A DNA stretch of 64,000 bases from Halomonas daqiaonensis. GTDB taxonomy: Bacteria; Pseudomonadota; Gammaproteobacteria; Pseudomonadales; Halomonadaceae. The DNA lies in NCBI RefSeq assembly GCF_900109725.1, contig NZ_FOBC01000001.1, positions 62,001-126,000 on the forward strand, given 5' to 3'. Below the pieces are notes generated by a model, which saw nothing but the letters and a program-made list of their open reading frames with translations, was not told the origin of the DNA and ran no database searches. This document shows, one piece after another, positions 15,056-26,300 of this stretch (position 1 is its first letter; every line of letters starts with the position of its first letter). A program made the translations under genes and the position numbers.

Positions 15056-17803
15056 GTGAGCACCCGCTTCCTGCGCCATTTCTTCGAGCCCGGCACCATC
15101 GCGGTGATCGGGGCATCCGAGAAACCCTATTCCATGGGCGGGCTGGTGATCCGCAACCTCCAGGAAGGCGGTTTCGCCGGCACTGTATGGGCGGTCAATC
15201 CCAAGGGCTACGACGACGTCTTCGCGATGCCTTGTGTCAGCCGGGTGTCGCAGTTGCCCGAGGTGCCGGATCTGGCGGTGGTCTGCTCACCGGTGGAGAC
15301 GGTACCAGCCCTGATCGAAAGCCTGGGGCGCTTCGGGGTCAAGGCGGCGCTGGTGCTGTCCGGAGGTGCCCATCTCGACGATGAGCTTGACAACAAGGAG
15401 TCCCTGCGAAGCCGCATGCTCAGTGCCGCCAGGGCATCAGGCATCCGCGTTCTGGGGCCCGAGTGCATGGGGCTGATCGTCCCGGGTCGCAAGCTCAACG
15501 CCTCCTATGCGAGCAAGCCGGTCAAGTCCGGTCGCGTGGCCTATCTCGGCCAGTCGGGAATGCTCGGCAATGCCATGATCGACTGGGCCGCCGGCCGCGG
15601 CATCGGCTTCTCCCACCTGCTCACAGTGGGGGACAGCGTCGACGTTCTGTTGCCTGATCTGATGGACTATATCAGTCAGTTTTCGCCGGCCCAGGCGATA
15701 CTGCTCCACCTCGAGCGCATCATGGATGCTCAGCACTTCATGACCGCGCTGCGCGATGCTTCGCGCAATCGCCTGGTGCTGGCCATCAAGAGCGGCCGAA
15801 CTGCGGAATCCGACATTTCCGGCCTGCCGCCGACGCCCGGTGTCGCCAATCGTGACCGGATCTTCGATGCGGCCTTCGCGCGGGCGGGCGTCGTTAGGGT
15901 CGACGACTCCGATGAGCTGTTCGATGCCTTGGAGACGCTGTCGCGGATGAAACCCCTGAAAGGGGACCGCCTGGCCGTGGTGTCCAATGGCCTGGGGCCT
16001 GCAATGCTGGCCATCGACAAGCTGATCAACGCCGGGGGCAAGCTGGCACAGTTCAGTGAAGCGACCCGTGACGCCTTGCGCCGCGATGACTTCGACATGA
16101 GCAAGCCCGGCGAGAACCCGGTGGACCTCGGCGGCAATGCCACCCCGGAGCGACTCGTGGAGGCCCTGGAGATCGTGGCGGCCGACTCGGGTGTTGATGC
16201 CGTGCTGGTCGTCCATGCTCCGACTCGCCTGGCCCCGTCGAAGACCACCGCCCAGGCAATCATTGCGGCACGCAAGCGCTTCAAGCGCAACCTGCTGACC
16301 AGTTGGATGGGGCTGGAGGAGGCACTGTCGGCACGTTACGAGTGCAACCTGGCCGGCATTCCCACCTACATCTCCCCGGAGAAGGCGGTGAAGGCCTTCA
16401 TGCACATGGTCAACTATCAGCGGGTGCAGGCACTGCTCCAGGAAATTCCGCCGAGTCTGCCTTCCGCCACCACCCCGGAGATTCGCCAGCGCTGTCGGTC
16501 CCTGATCGAGGAGGCCCGCGAGGCGGGGCGCGAGTGCCTGTCGCATTCCGAGACAGCCCAGGTGCTGGAGGCCTACGGGCTCCCGGTGGCGCCCAGCCGA
16601 TACCCGCAGACCGCCGAAGAGGCCTCCGAGGCAGCCGATGCTTTCGACGGCGCCATGGCCCTAAAGGTGGTCCATGAGGGCAACTGCCACCCCTTCCGCT
16701 ATCGCCAGCATCCACACAAGATTTCCGCCGGACTGATCCAGGACCTGGCGAGCCCGGAGCAGGTCGCCGAGGCCGTGGGCCGCCTGGATGACAAGATGAA
16801 GGAGAAGTTTCCGGACGTAACGATCCGCGAGTACTGTCTGCAAGGCATGCAGCGCGGCAAGCACTCCATGCAGCTGTGCGCCGGCATCACGCGTGATCCG
16901 GTCTTCGGGCCGGTGATCGTGTTCGGTATCGGCGGCTACAAGGTCAATATCCTGGCCGACCGCCAGGTGACCCTTCCGCCGCTCAACATGAGCCTGGCCG
17001 CGGACGTGGTGGGGCGCACCCACGCCGCCCGACTGATCCGCGAACACTCCAGCCATCCCGAACGCGATCTGGATCGGCTATGCGAACTAATGGTGAAGTT
17101 GTCGCAGATGGCCAGCGATTTGCTGCATCTACGCGGCCTGGAGCTCAATCCGCTGCTGCTCAACCGCGATGGAGTCATGGCGCTGGATTTCGCTATGGAC
17201 CTCGGCCCTCCCGCCCGCTTCGCGATCATGCCCTATCCCGAGGAACTGCGAGAGTGGTTCACCCTCAAGAACGGTTGGCAGGTCGAGGTTCGTCCGATCC
17301 GGGCCGAGGATGCGCCGTTGATCACGCGTTTCCACGAGCAGCTGTCGGAGGAGAGCATCCGCTTCCGCTACTTTCACAACAAGGCCGACCTGACCCAGCG
17401 GGACCTGTCGAATCTTTCCCACATCAACTACGACCGGCAGATGGCCTTCATCGCCGAGCACCTCAGCGACGAAGGCAAGAAGGAAATGCTCGGGGTGGTC
17501 CGCGTGTGGAACGATCCGGACAATATCCGCACCGAGTTCTCGGTCATCATCCGCGATGACCTCCAGGGGCTGGGCATCGGCAGCCTGCTGATGAAGAAGA
17601 TGATCAGTTACTGCAAGAGCGTGGGCACCCTGGAGATGATCGGCAAGATCATGGTCGACAACCATCCGATGCGCGCACTGATGAAGCACCTGGGCTTCAA
17701 GCAGCGCTACAACATGGAAGAGCAGGTGGTGGATGCGGTACTGCGGCTCAACGAGCCGGAGAGCGACTGGCAGCGGCACCGCCTGGAGAGCCTACCGGAC
17801 TGA
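15056..17803 (+). CDS. Pat/PatZ-type protein lysine acetyltransferase
   Basis: 915 residues. An ADP-forming acyl-CoA synthetase-like region (CoA-binding, ligase and ATP-grasp subdomains, about 1-720) is fused to a C-terminal GNAT domain (about 740-895) with the acetyl-CoA loop QGLGIGS near 836. The catalytic His of true synthetases, expected in an SHTGAL-type loop near residue 255, is replaced (ISGLPPTPGV). The large region is therefore probably regulatory, as in Salmonella Pat and E. coli PatZ, which acetylate and inactivate acetyl-CoA synthetase. The GTG start is supported by GGGAGG seven bases upstream. It diverges from an HDAC-like gene. Confidence 0.9.
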   Translation: MSTRFLRHFFEPGTIAVIGASEKPYSMGGLVIRNLQEGGFAGTVWAVNPKGYDDVFAMPCVSRVSQLPEVPDLAVVCSPVETVPALIESLGRFGVKAALVLSGGAHLDDELDNKESLRSRMLSAARASGIRVLGPECMGLIVPGRKLNASYASKPVKSGRVAYLGQSGMLGNAMIDWAAGRGIGFSHLLTVGDSVDVLLPDLMDYISQFSPAQAILLHLERIMDAQHFMTALRDASRNRLVLAIKSGRTAESDISGLPPTPGVANRDRIFDAAFARAGVVRVDDSDELFDALETLSRMKPLKGDRLAVVSNGLGPAMLAIDKLINAGGKLAQFSEATRDALRRDDFDMSKPGENPVDLGGNATPERLVEALEIVAADSGVDAVLVVHAPTRLAPSKTTAQAIIAARKRFKRNLLTSWMGLEEALSARYECNLAGIPTYISPEKAVKAFMHMVNYQRVQALLQEIPPSLPSATTPEIRQRCRSLIEEAREAGRECLSHSETAQVLEAYGLPVAPSRYPQTAEEASEAADAFDGAMALKVVHEGNCHPFRYRQHPHKISAGLIQDLASPEQVAEAVGRLDDKMKEKFPDVTIREYCLQGMQRGKHSMQLCAGITRDPVFGPVIVFGIGGYKVNILADRQVTLPPLNMSLAADVVGRTHAARLIREHSSHPERDLDRLCELMVKLSQMASDLLHLRGLELNPLLLNRDGVMALDFAMDLGPPARFAIMPYPEELREWFTLKNGWQVEVRPIRAEDAPLITRFHEQLSEESIRFRYFHNKADLTQRDLSNLSHINYDRQMAFIAEHLSDEGKKEMLGVVRVWNDPDNIRTEFSVIIRDDLQGLGIGSLLMKKMISYCKSVGTLEMIGKIMVDNHPMRALMKHLGFKQRYNMEEQVVDAVLRLNEPESDWQRHRLESLPD

Positions 17804-17822
17804 TTCATCGCCGGTGAGAACA

Positions 17823-17849
17823 ACGGCCCGCGCCGAGTGGCGAGGCCGT
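17823..17849. terminator. Hairpin between convergent pat and pdxH
   Basis: A six-bp outer stem (ACGGCC/GGCCGT) and an inner CGCC-GAGT-GGCG stem lie between the two convergent genes. No T tract follows on either strand, so a bidirectional terminator is only inferred. Confidence 0.5.
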
Positions 17850-17875
17850 CCGTTGCGGCCAGCAAGTGCCCGCGG

Positions 17876-18517
17876 TCAGGGCGCCAGCCGGAAGCGGTTC
17901 CAGCTGCCGTCGCGACGCTCGTAGCGAATGCGATCATGGAGTCGGCTCGGCTGCCCCTGCCAGAACTCGATCATGTCGGGAATCACCCGGTAGCCCCCCC
18001 AATGGATGGGTCGGGGAATCGTCTGTCCCTCGTAGGCACGCTCGAAGCGCTGTTCGCGCTCCGCGAGCCAGGTGCGACCCGGGATCACCACGCTCTGGGT
18101 AGCCACCCAGGCACCCAGCTGGCTGCCACGCGGGCGGGTGGCAAAATAGTCATCTGACTCTTTTGGAGGGACCTGTTCCACACGTCCTTCGACGCGCACC
18201 TGGCGAGAGAGCGATGGCCACCAGAAGACCAGGGCTGCATGAGGCACATTGGTCAGTTCACTGCCCTTGTGGCTGTGGTAGTTGGTGTAGAAGATCAGCC
18301 CCTGATCATCGACTCCCTTGAGCAGCACGATGCGGGCGTGTGGCCTTCCCTGGCTGTCGGCAGTGGCCAGGGTCATGGCATTGCCGTCGTCGCCTTCGGC
18401 ATCCAGCGCCAGGGTCAGCCACTCGTCGAACATCGTCATGGGCGTATCGGGAGTGGAGGACTCGTCGAGCTGGCCGCCCTCGTAGTCGCGCCGGATGTCG
18501 GCAATCTTGCGTGTCAT
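17876..18517 (-). CDS. pdxH: Pyridoxamine 5'-phosphate oxidase
   Basis: 213 residues. PdxH uses FMN and oxygen to oxidise pyridoxine or pyridoxamine 5'-phosphate to PLP. Typical blocks are AMTLATADSQGRPHARIVLLK, FYTNYHSHKG, ALVFWWPSLSRQVRVEGRVE, RPRGSQLGAWVATQS and the C-terminal RLHDRIRYER with RFRLAP. The ATG at 18517 has GAGGAG six bases before it; the ATG at 18523 would leave no spacing. Cytoplasmic, single gene. Confidence 0.95.
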   Translation of the reverse strand: MTRKIADIRRDYEGGQLDESSTPDTPMTMFDEWLTLALDAEGDDGNAMTLATADSQGRPHARIVLLKGVDDQGLIFYTNYHSHKGSELTNVPHAALVFWWPSLSRQVRVEGRVEQVPPKESDDYFATRPRGSQLGAWVATQSVVIPGRTWLAEREQRFERAYEGQTIPRPIHWGGYRVIPDMIEFWQGQPSRLHDRIRYERRDGSWNRFRLAP

Positions 18518-18703
18518 GACCATCTCCTCGAAGTTTATGCCATGGTCGCCGCTTGCCGGGTCGAGCTCAATACCCCGCGCAGGCCGGATGGTGGATATTT
18601 TTCGCTAAGCTTATGGTGTCCAATCGCCAGTTGCACCATCGCCATGCAGGTGCGCCGATGCTCGATAGCAGGGCGTAGCGCAGCAGGATCATCACCGCCG
18701 GTG

Positions 18704-19755
<1,052 letters not shown>

Positions 19756-19785
19756 TCAGCGGGCTTCGGCAGGGCCAGCCTGGTG

Positions 19786-20229
19786 TCACTCCCCCGTTTC
19801 TTCATCAATCTCGGTCGGCAGGCGACGGTACACCCAGGCCTGACGCCCGTCGGTCAGCGCCTGGCGCACCCGTTCGTAGCGGATGCCGAGGCGCTCGTAG
19901 CGATCGAGCCGCTCGAGTTCCTCGGCATTCACGCGAAGCAGCAGCCCTTCGACCCTTGCCTCGGGTGCCGGCGACAGGTCGAGGCCCGTGCGCTCGAAGC
20001 CCTCCAGCACGGCAAGCTCGGGGTCACCGGCGCGGCCGTAGACCAGCCAACGGATCGGTGCGTAGGTGAGCGTGCCGTAGACGAAGACCCGGTGGGGGCC
20101 TTCCTGTACGGGGTCCAGGTGGTCAGGGCGATCATAGGTCCAGGGGCTGAGCATGGACAGCCACAGCCAGGCTGCCAGGACCAGCACGGCGCCGAAGGCC
20201 AGGGCACCCAGCCACTTTAGGGTTCGCAT
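19786..20229 (-). CDS. Membrane-anchored gamma-glutamylcyclotransferase-like protein
   Basis: 147 residues. A hydrophobic helix (6-27) is followed by an AIG2/GGCT fold with the substrate loop VFVYGTLTYAPIR and the block EELERLDRYERLG, whose Glu is in the position of the family's catalytic acid. GGCT enzymes release 5-oxoproline from gamma-glutamyl compounds; the N-terminal anchor, unusual for the family, places the domain outside the cytoplasmic membrane if it is a type II signal anchor. Substrate unknown. AAGGA precedes the ATG. Confidence 0.75.
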   Translation of the reverse strand: MRTLKWLGALAFGAVLVLAAWLWLSMLSPWTYDRPDHLDPVQEGPHRVFVYGTLTYAPIRWLVYGRAGDPELAVLEGFERTGLDLSPAPEARVEGLLLRVNAEELERLDRYERLGIRYERVRQALTDGRQAWVYRRLPTEIDEETGE

Positions 20230-20344
20230 GTGGCATCCTTGTCGTAGGGAAGGTTGTCATCTTGCCATGATCGTCCCGGCGGCTTAAGCCGTCGGAGCGG
20301 CTCTGCTAGGATGAGATTTCCCCATCATGTCCAGGAGGTGCCCC

Positions 20345-20938
20345 ATGAGTCAGCCGAATCGAAACGACATGGATTTCCGGGCACTGATGGAGGATGTGCG
20401 TCCCTTGAGCCGCGCCACCAACCGGGCCGATGCTGGGCGAACACGCGGCGCGCCTAGCGAGGCTCAACTGGCCAGGCGCGAGAGTGCCGAGGCCGAGGCC
20501 TCGGGCCGTGATTTTCTTTCCGACGACTTCGTCGACCTGGTACCGCCCTTCGACCCCGTGGCCTTCCACCGGGACGGCATCCAGCAGGCGGTGGTGGATC
20601 GCCTGCGCTACGGCGGCTACCCGGTGCAGGCCAGCCTGCACCTGCTGCGCCGGCCACTGGAGGAGTGCCGGCGCCTGCTGCCTCCGTTCATTCGCGAGGC
20701 CTATGCCCACGACCTGCGCTCGGTGTTGATCGTGCATGGCCGGGGCCGCGAGATAGACAGCCCGCCCAACGTGTTGCGCTCCTACCTGGCGAAATGGCTC
20801 GGCGCCTTCGACGAGGTCCAGGCCTTCGTTTCGGCGGGCCAGGCGGACGGAGGGCTGGGCGCCACCTGGGTGATGCTGCGCAAGAGCGAGCGGGCGAGGT
20901 CGGCCAATCGAGAACGTCAGCAGAAGCGTCGCGGCTGA
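20345..20938 (+). CDS. Smr-domain protein (SmrA-like)
   Basis: 197 residues. The C-terminal half is an Smr domain with LHLLRRPLEECRRLL, the signature VLIVHGRGRE and a GGLGATWVMLRK end. Smr domains related to MutS2 nick nucleic acids or act on stalled ribosomes, and stand-alone bacterial SmrA-type proteins are poorly defined. The N-terminal 60 residues are charged and probably extended. AGGAGGTG immediately upstream of the ATG at 20345 is a near-perfect ribosome binding site and settles the start. Confidence 0.88.
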   Translation: MSQPNRNDMDFRALMEDVRPLSRATNRADAGRTRGAPSEAQLARRESAEAEASGRDFLSDDFVDLVPPFDPVAFHRDGIQQAVVDRLRYGGYPVQASLHLLRRPLEECRRLLPPFIREAYAHDLRSVLIVHGRGREIDSPPNVLRSYLAKWLGAFDEVQAFVSAGQADGGLGATWVMLRKSERARSANRERQQKRRG

Positions 20939-20948
20939 TGCCCCGACC

Positions 20949-21482
20949 TCAGGCGTGACCCTTCTCGCGCAGGCGACGCTCGAACAATGCTTCGCCCACG
21001 TCCACTGCCGGCTGGTAGCTGACGCTGAAGGCACCCAGGGCGCGCATGGCGTCTTCGAGTTGCTGGTCCTCGCGCAGGGCCAGGGCATCGAAGCCGCAGC
21101 GGGTCATGTAGAACAGCTGGTCGACCAGGACGTCACCGATGGCCCGGACCTCGCGGCCATAGCCGTAGCGCTCCCGGAGCAGGCGGGCCAGGGTGTAGCC
21201 GCGACCGTCGGTGAAGGCGGGAAAGTCGATAGCAACCAGGGGTGCGGCAGTGAGCTCCTCGGCCAGCGTATCGTCCAGCTCGGTATCACTGGGCAGCCAG
21301 GGGGCGAGTCCCTCTTCGCCCGCGTGCTGGCGCCAGAGGGCGAGTGGCACGATCACCGGGCGGCGATACGGCAATGCCTCGGCATCGCGTGACAGCGCCC
21401 ATTCGTCCTGCTCCGGCTGCCCCATCTTGATCAGGGTGCGGGCATGTTCGAGCTGTTGATCTTGCTCGTTGTCATTTGGCAT
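20949..21482 (-). CDS. DUF934 protein, partner of CysI
   Basis: 177 residues of DUF934. Conserved blocks are PLALWRQHAG, LVAIDFPAFTDGRGYTLARLLRERYGY and GDVLVDQLFYMTRCGFDALALRE. The family is found almost always next to cysI-type sulfite reductase and is thought to help sulfite reduction, perhaps in electron transfer, but no reaction is proven. AAGGAG seven bases upstream supports the ATG. The start overlaps the end of cysI by 11 bases, so the two are co-translated. Confidence 0.85.
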   Translation of the reverse strand: MPNDNEQDQQLEHARTLIKMGQPEQDEWALSRDAEALPYRRPVIVPLALWRQHAGEEGLAPWLPSDTELDDTLAEELTAAPLVAIDFPAFTDGRGYTLARLLRERYGYGREVRAIGDVLVDQLFYMTRCGFDALALREDQQLEDAMRALGAFSVSYQPAVDVGEALFERRLREKGHA

Positions 21483-23127
21483 AGACCCGCTCCTTGAACG
21501 GCTTGAGGCCGATACGGCGATAGGTATCGAGGAAGCGCTCGTCCTCGTGTCGCTGGTTTACATAGACCTCCAGCACCTTGTCGATCACCTCGGGAACATC
21601 CTCACGGTAGAAGGAGGGACCGAGGATCTTGCCGAGCGAGGCATCATCGGTCGAGTTGCCGCCTAGGGATATCTGGTAGTACTCCTCGCCCTTCTTGTCG
21701 ACGCCGAGAATGCCGATATGGCCCACGTGATGGTGGCCACAGGCGTTCATGCAGCCGGAGATATTGAGGTCGAGCGGCCCCAGGTCGTAGAGGAAGTCGA
21801 GGTCCTCGAAACGCTCCTGGAGTGCCTGGGCGATGGGGATCGACACCGCATTGGCCAGGCTGCAGAAATCACCGCCGGGGCAGCAGATAATGTCGTTGAG
21901 AGTGCCCACCGTAGGATTGGCCATGCCCAGGGCGTCCAGTTCCGCCCACAGTGCCTCGAGGTCGTCTACCGGCACGTCCGAGAGCACCAGATTCTGTTCA
22001 TGGGTGACGCGAATCTCGCCGAAACTGAAGCGATCCGCGAGATCGGCCACCGCCTCCATCTGGTCGGCAGTGACATCGCCAGGCGCGTGTTCCCGACGTT
22101 TGAGCGACAGGGTGACGGCCTTGTAGCCCGGTACCCTGTGGTCGGTGACATTGTTGGTGATGAAGCGTGCAAAGGCACGATTCTCGGCGCGCAGCTGCTC
22201 GAAGTCTTCGATCGCGCTGTCACCCACCGGACGACGCTCGGGCTCGGGGAAGTGGCCTCGAGCGGCCGCCACGGCGGCCGGCGTCAGTGTCTGGGGGCCA
22301 TCCTTGAGGTGGGCCCACTCGGCCTCGACGCGGCGACGGAACTCCTCGATGCCCAGTGCCTTGACGAGGATCTTGATACGCGCCTTGAACTTGTTGTCGC
22401 GGCGGCCGAACTGGTTGTAGACCCGCACGCAGGCCTCGAGGTAGGTAAGCAGGTGCTGCCAGGGCAGATCATCACGGACCACATCGCCGATCATCGGCGT
22501 GCGCCCCAGGCCTCCGCCGGCCAGCACCCTGACCTTGAGTTCGTCCTGTTCATCGCGCCACAGGCGCAGGCCGATGTCGTGGACCTGAATGGCGGCGCGG
22601 TCTTCTGCAGCACCGGTGACCGCGATCTTGAACTTGCGCGGCAGAAAGGCGAACTCCGGATGCAGGGTCGACCATTGGCGGATCAGCTCGCACCAGGGGC
22701 GTGGGTCCTCCACCTCGTCGGCGGCAATACCTGCGAACTGGTCACTGGTGGTGTTGCGGATGCAGTTGCCACTGGTCTGGATGGCGTGCATCTGGACCTC
22801 GGCCAGTTCGGCGAGAATCGCCGGCACGTCTTCCAGGGCCGGCCAGTTCAGCTGCAGGTTCTGGCGCGTGGAAAAGTGGCCGTAACCGCGGTCATAGCGA
22901 CGCGTGATCGCTGCCAGGCGCCTGAGCTGATGGCTGCCGAGCATGCCATAGGGGACGGCAATACGCAGCATGGGCGCATGCTTCTGGAGATAAAGGCCGT
23001 TCTGCAGTCGCAGTGGACGGAACTCGTCTTCCCCGAGGCGGCCGGCCAGGTGGCGATCCATCTGGTCGCGGAACTGAGCGACGCGCTCATCCACGAGAGT
23101 CTGGTCGTAGGTGTCGTACCGATACAT
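21472..23127 (-). CDS. cysI: Sulfite reductase hemoprotein (CysI/nitrite-sulfite reductase family)
   Basis: 551 residues. The enzyme reduces sulfite to sulfide for cysteine synthesis with a coupled sirohaem and [4Fe-4S] cluster. Cluster cysteines sit in CCPGGDFC near residue 415 and ISGCMNACGHHH near 457. Early blocks KHAPMLRIAVPYG and HFSTRQNLQLNWP match the family, and the length equals ferredoxin-like types such as that of Pseudomonas. No cysJ flavoprotein is adjacent, so the electron donor may be ferredoxin. AGGA precedes the ATG. The AT-rich upstream region with a short dyad is a candidate CysB site. Confidence 0.93.
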   Translation of the reverse strand: MYRYDTYDQTLVDERVAQFRDQMDRHLAGRLGEDEFRPLRLQNGLYLQKHAPMLRIAVPYGMLGSHQLRRLAAITRRYDRGYGHFSTRQNLQLNWPALEDVPAILAELAEVQMHAIQTSGNCIRNTTSDQFAGIAADEVEDPRPWCELIRQWSTLHPEFAFLPRKFKIAVTGAAEDRAAIQVHDIGLRLWRDEQDELKVRVLAGGGLGRTPMIGDVVRDDLPWQHLLTYLEACVRVYNQFGRRDNKFKARIKILVKALGIEEFRRRVEAEWAHLKDGPQTLTPAAVAAARGHFPEPERRPVGDSAIEDFEQLRAENRAFARFITNNVTDHRVPGYKAVTLSLKRREHAPGDVTADQMEAVADLADRFSFGEIRVTHEQNLVLSDVPVDDLEALWAELDALGMANPTVGTLNDIICCPGGDFCSLANAVSIPIAQALQERFEDLDFLYDLGPLDLNISGCMNACGHHHVGHIGILGVDKKGEEYYQISLGGNSTDDASLGKILGPSFYREDVPEVIDKVLEVYVNQRHEDERFLDTYRRIGLKPFKERVYAK

Positions 23128-23196
23128 TCAGGCGTTTCCTGCAGGTCGAAGCGGGTGAAGGAGAATGCCGAGAAGGGCAACATACTCCTCTTCCTA

Positions 23197-23213
23197 TATT
23201 CTATGAAAGAATA
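23197..23213. promoter_or_regulatory. AT-rich dyad upstream of cysI
   Basis: The perfect inverted repeat TATTCT-ATGAA-AGAATA lies about 70 bases before the cysI start in an AT-rich stretch that is otherwise rare here, followed by a second dyad (GATTT-TAATT-AAATC, 23224-23238). CysB is the likely regulator of this gene class and favours such AT-rich sites, but its consensus is too loose to assign by eye. Confidence 0.35.
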
Positions 23214-23324
23214 AATGATCATAGATTTTAATTAAATCGTTATTAACCGGCAGTGCGAGGCCAAGGATCGTCTGGCGGCAAGTCGACTCTGACGGCGTTG
23301 GCCTTCCGGGTAGGTGAGGGCGTG

Positions 23325-23344
23325 TGGCCCGCCGCAGCGGGCCA
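23325..23344 (-). terminator. Hairpin after metH
   Basis: An eight-bp perfect stem (TGGCCCGC/GCGGGCCA) with a four-base loop starts seven bases past the metH stop. No T tract follows, so it may stabilise the mRNA end or act as a weak terminator. Confidence 0.5.
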
Positions 23345-23350
23345 AACGGG

Positions 23351-26300
23351 TCAGGCCGGATCGTAAGAGAGCACCGGTGCGAGCCAGCGCTCGAGTTCTT
23401 CGATGGTCATGCCCTTGCGTTCCGCCAGTGCCTCGACCTGATCCCGGGTGATCTTGCCGGTGGAGAAGTATTTCGACTGCGGATGGGAGAAGTACCAGCC
23501 GGCTACCGCGGCAGCAGGCCACATGGCGAAGTTCTCGGTCAGCTCGAGGCCGGCGTTCTCGGTGGCCTGAAGCAAGCGGAACAGGGTCGCCTTCTCGGTG
23601 TGATCGGGGCAGGCCGGGTAGCCGGGTGCCGGACGGATGCCCTGATACTTCTCGGCGATGATCGCACTATTGTCCAGGGTTTCATCCGGCACATAGCCCC
23701 AGAACTCCTTGCGCACCCGCTCGTGCAGGCGCTCGGCGAATGCCTCTGCCAGGCGGTCGGTGAGCGACTGGACCAGAATGGCGTTGTAATCGTCGCCGGC
23801 GGCCTTGTACTGCTCGGCCAAGGCCTCGACGCCATGCCCGGTGGTGACGGCGAAGCCACCGATCCAGTCGGGCTTGCCACTCGGCTCTCCGGTCACGTCG
23901 TAACGGGGGGCGATAAAGTCGGCCAGGCTGTGGCAGACGCCGTCGCGGTTCTTGGTGGTCTGTTGGCGGATGTGATGCAGCCGTTCGATCACCTCACTGC
24001 GTGATTCATCGGCATAGACCTCGATGACATCGTCGTCGACGCTGTTGGCCGGCCACAGGCCGATCACGCCCCGGGCCTGGACGCGCTTCTCGTCGATCAG
24101 CTTGCGCAGCATCGCCTGGGCATCGGCAAAGAGGTTGCGCGCCGCCTCGCCGACCTTGGCATCGTCGAGGATCTTCGGGTACTTGCCGGCCAACTGCCAA
24201 CTCATGAAGAAGGGCGTCCAGTCGAGGCGTTCGACCAGTTCCTCGAGGTCATAGTCGTCGAATACCTCCAGGCCGGTGATCGCCGGCTGCGGCGGCATGT
24301 AGTTGTCCCAGTCCATGACCGGCTTGAGCTTTCGGGCCTCGGCGTAGGAGAGGTCGGCAGCCTTGGGGCGACGCTTGGCGTTACGTTCGCGCACCTTGTC
24401 ATAGTCGGCGCGGATCTCGTCGATGTAGGCAGGCTTCAGGGTCGGGGAGAGCAGCTTGCCGGCAACGCCCACGGCCCGCGAAGCATCGGTAACGTAGATC
24501 ACCGGATGCTCGTAACCGGGTTCGATCTTCACCGCGGTATGGGCCTTGGAGGTAGTGGCACCGCCGATCAGCAGCGGCAGGTCGAAGCCCTGGCGCTGCA
24601 TCTCCTTGGCCACGTGGACCATCTCGTCAAGCGACGGGGTGATCAGGCCGGAGAGGCCGATGATATCGGCGTTCTCGTCGCGAGCGGTCTGCAGGATCTT
24701 CTCGGCGGACACCATCACCCCGAGGTCGATGACCTCGTAGTTGTTGCACTGGAGCACGACGCCGACGATATTCTTGCCGATGTCATGGACGTCGCCCTTG
24801 ACCGTGGCCATGACGATCTTGCCCTTGGCCTGGCTATCGGCGCTCTTCTCTGCCTCGATATAGGGGATCAGGTAGGCCACCGCCTGCTTCATGACCCGGG
24901 CCGACTTGACCACTTGGGGCAGGAACATCTTGCCGTCGCCGAAGAGATCACCGACCACGTTCATGCCGTCCATGAGCGGCCCCTCGATCACCTCGATGGG
25001 CCGCTCGGCCCGCTGCCGGGCGAGCTCGGTGTCTTCCTCGATGTAGGCGGTGACGCCCTTGATCAAGGCGTGCTCGATGCGCTTCTCGACCGCCCAGCTA
25101 CGCCACTCCAGGTCTTCCTTCCTGGCCGGGCCGCTGCCGTCGCCCTTGTACTTGTCCGCCAGCTCCAGCAGCCGCTCGGTGCTATCGCTGCGACGATTGA
25201 GCACCACGTCCTCGACCGCCTCGCGCAACTCGCTTGGCAGGTCGTCGTAGACGGCCAACTGGCCGGCGTTGACGATGCCCATGGTCAGGCCCGCGCGGAT
25301 GGCATGGTAGAGGAAGACCGAATGGATCGCCTCACGTACCGGGTTGTTGCCGCGGAAGGAGAAGGAGACGTTGGAGACGCCGCCCGAGACCATGGCGTGG
25401 GGCAAGTGTTTACGGATCCAGCGGGTGGCCTCGATGAAGTCCACGGCGTAGTTGTCGTGTTCCTCGATGCCGGTGGCGATGGCGAAGATATTGGGGTCGA
25501 AGATGATGTCTTCCGGCGGGAAGTCGAGCTCATCGACCAGGATCCGATAGGCTCGCCGGGAGATCTCGGTCTTGCGGGCGAAGGTGTCCGCCTGCCCCTG
25601 CTCGTCGAAGGCCATGATGATGATGGCAGCACCGTAGCGCCGGCACCGAGTCGCCTGCTCGCGAAAGGCGTCCTCGCCCTCCTTCATCGAGATGGAGTTG
25701 ACCACCGCCTTGCCCTGCACGCACTTGAGCCCTGCCTCGATGATCTCCCACTTCGAGGAATCGATCATGATCGGCACCCGGGCGATATCCGGCTCACCGG
25801 CGATCAGGTTGAGGAAGTGCACCATGGCCTCCGCGGACTCGAGCATGCCCTCATCCATGTTGATATCGATGATCTGGGCGCCGTTCTCCACCTGTTCCAG
25901 GGCTACGTCCAGCGCGGTGGTGTAGTCCTCCTCGACGATCAGCCGCTTGAAGCGCGCCGAACCGGTGACATTGGTGCGCTCGCCGACGTTGACGAACAAT
26001 GAGTCGGCATCGATGTTGAAGGGCTCGAGTCCGGAAAGACGACAGGCACGCGGCCGCTCGGGCACCCGGCGTGGTGCCAGCCCCTGGATGGCGGCGTGGA
26101 TCGCCGCGATGTGCTCGGGAGCAGAACCACAGCAGCCACCGATGATATTGACCAGGCCGCTTTCGGCGAACTCGGCGACGATCGCCGCCATCTCCTCCGG
26201 GGTCTGGTCGTACTCACCGAACTCGTTGGGCAGGCCGGCGTTGGGGTGGGCCGAAACGAAGGTGTCGGCCTTGCTGGCGAGCTCCTCGACATAGGGTCGC

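Noticed and set aside
21718..23214. Plus-strand open frame of 498 codons opposite cysI
   Set aside because: It is antisense to cysI, which has all cluster cysteines. No family features are seen.
24506..26002. Plus-strand open frame of 498 codons opposite metH
   Set aside because: It lies wholly within metH, whose B12 and pterin motifs are intact. Its composition is that of an antisense frame.
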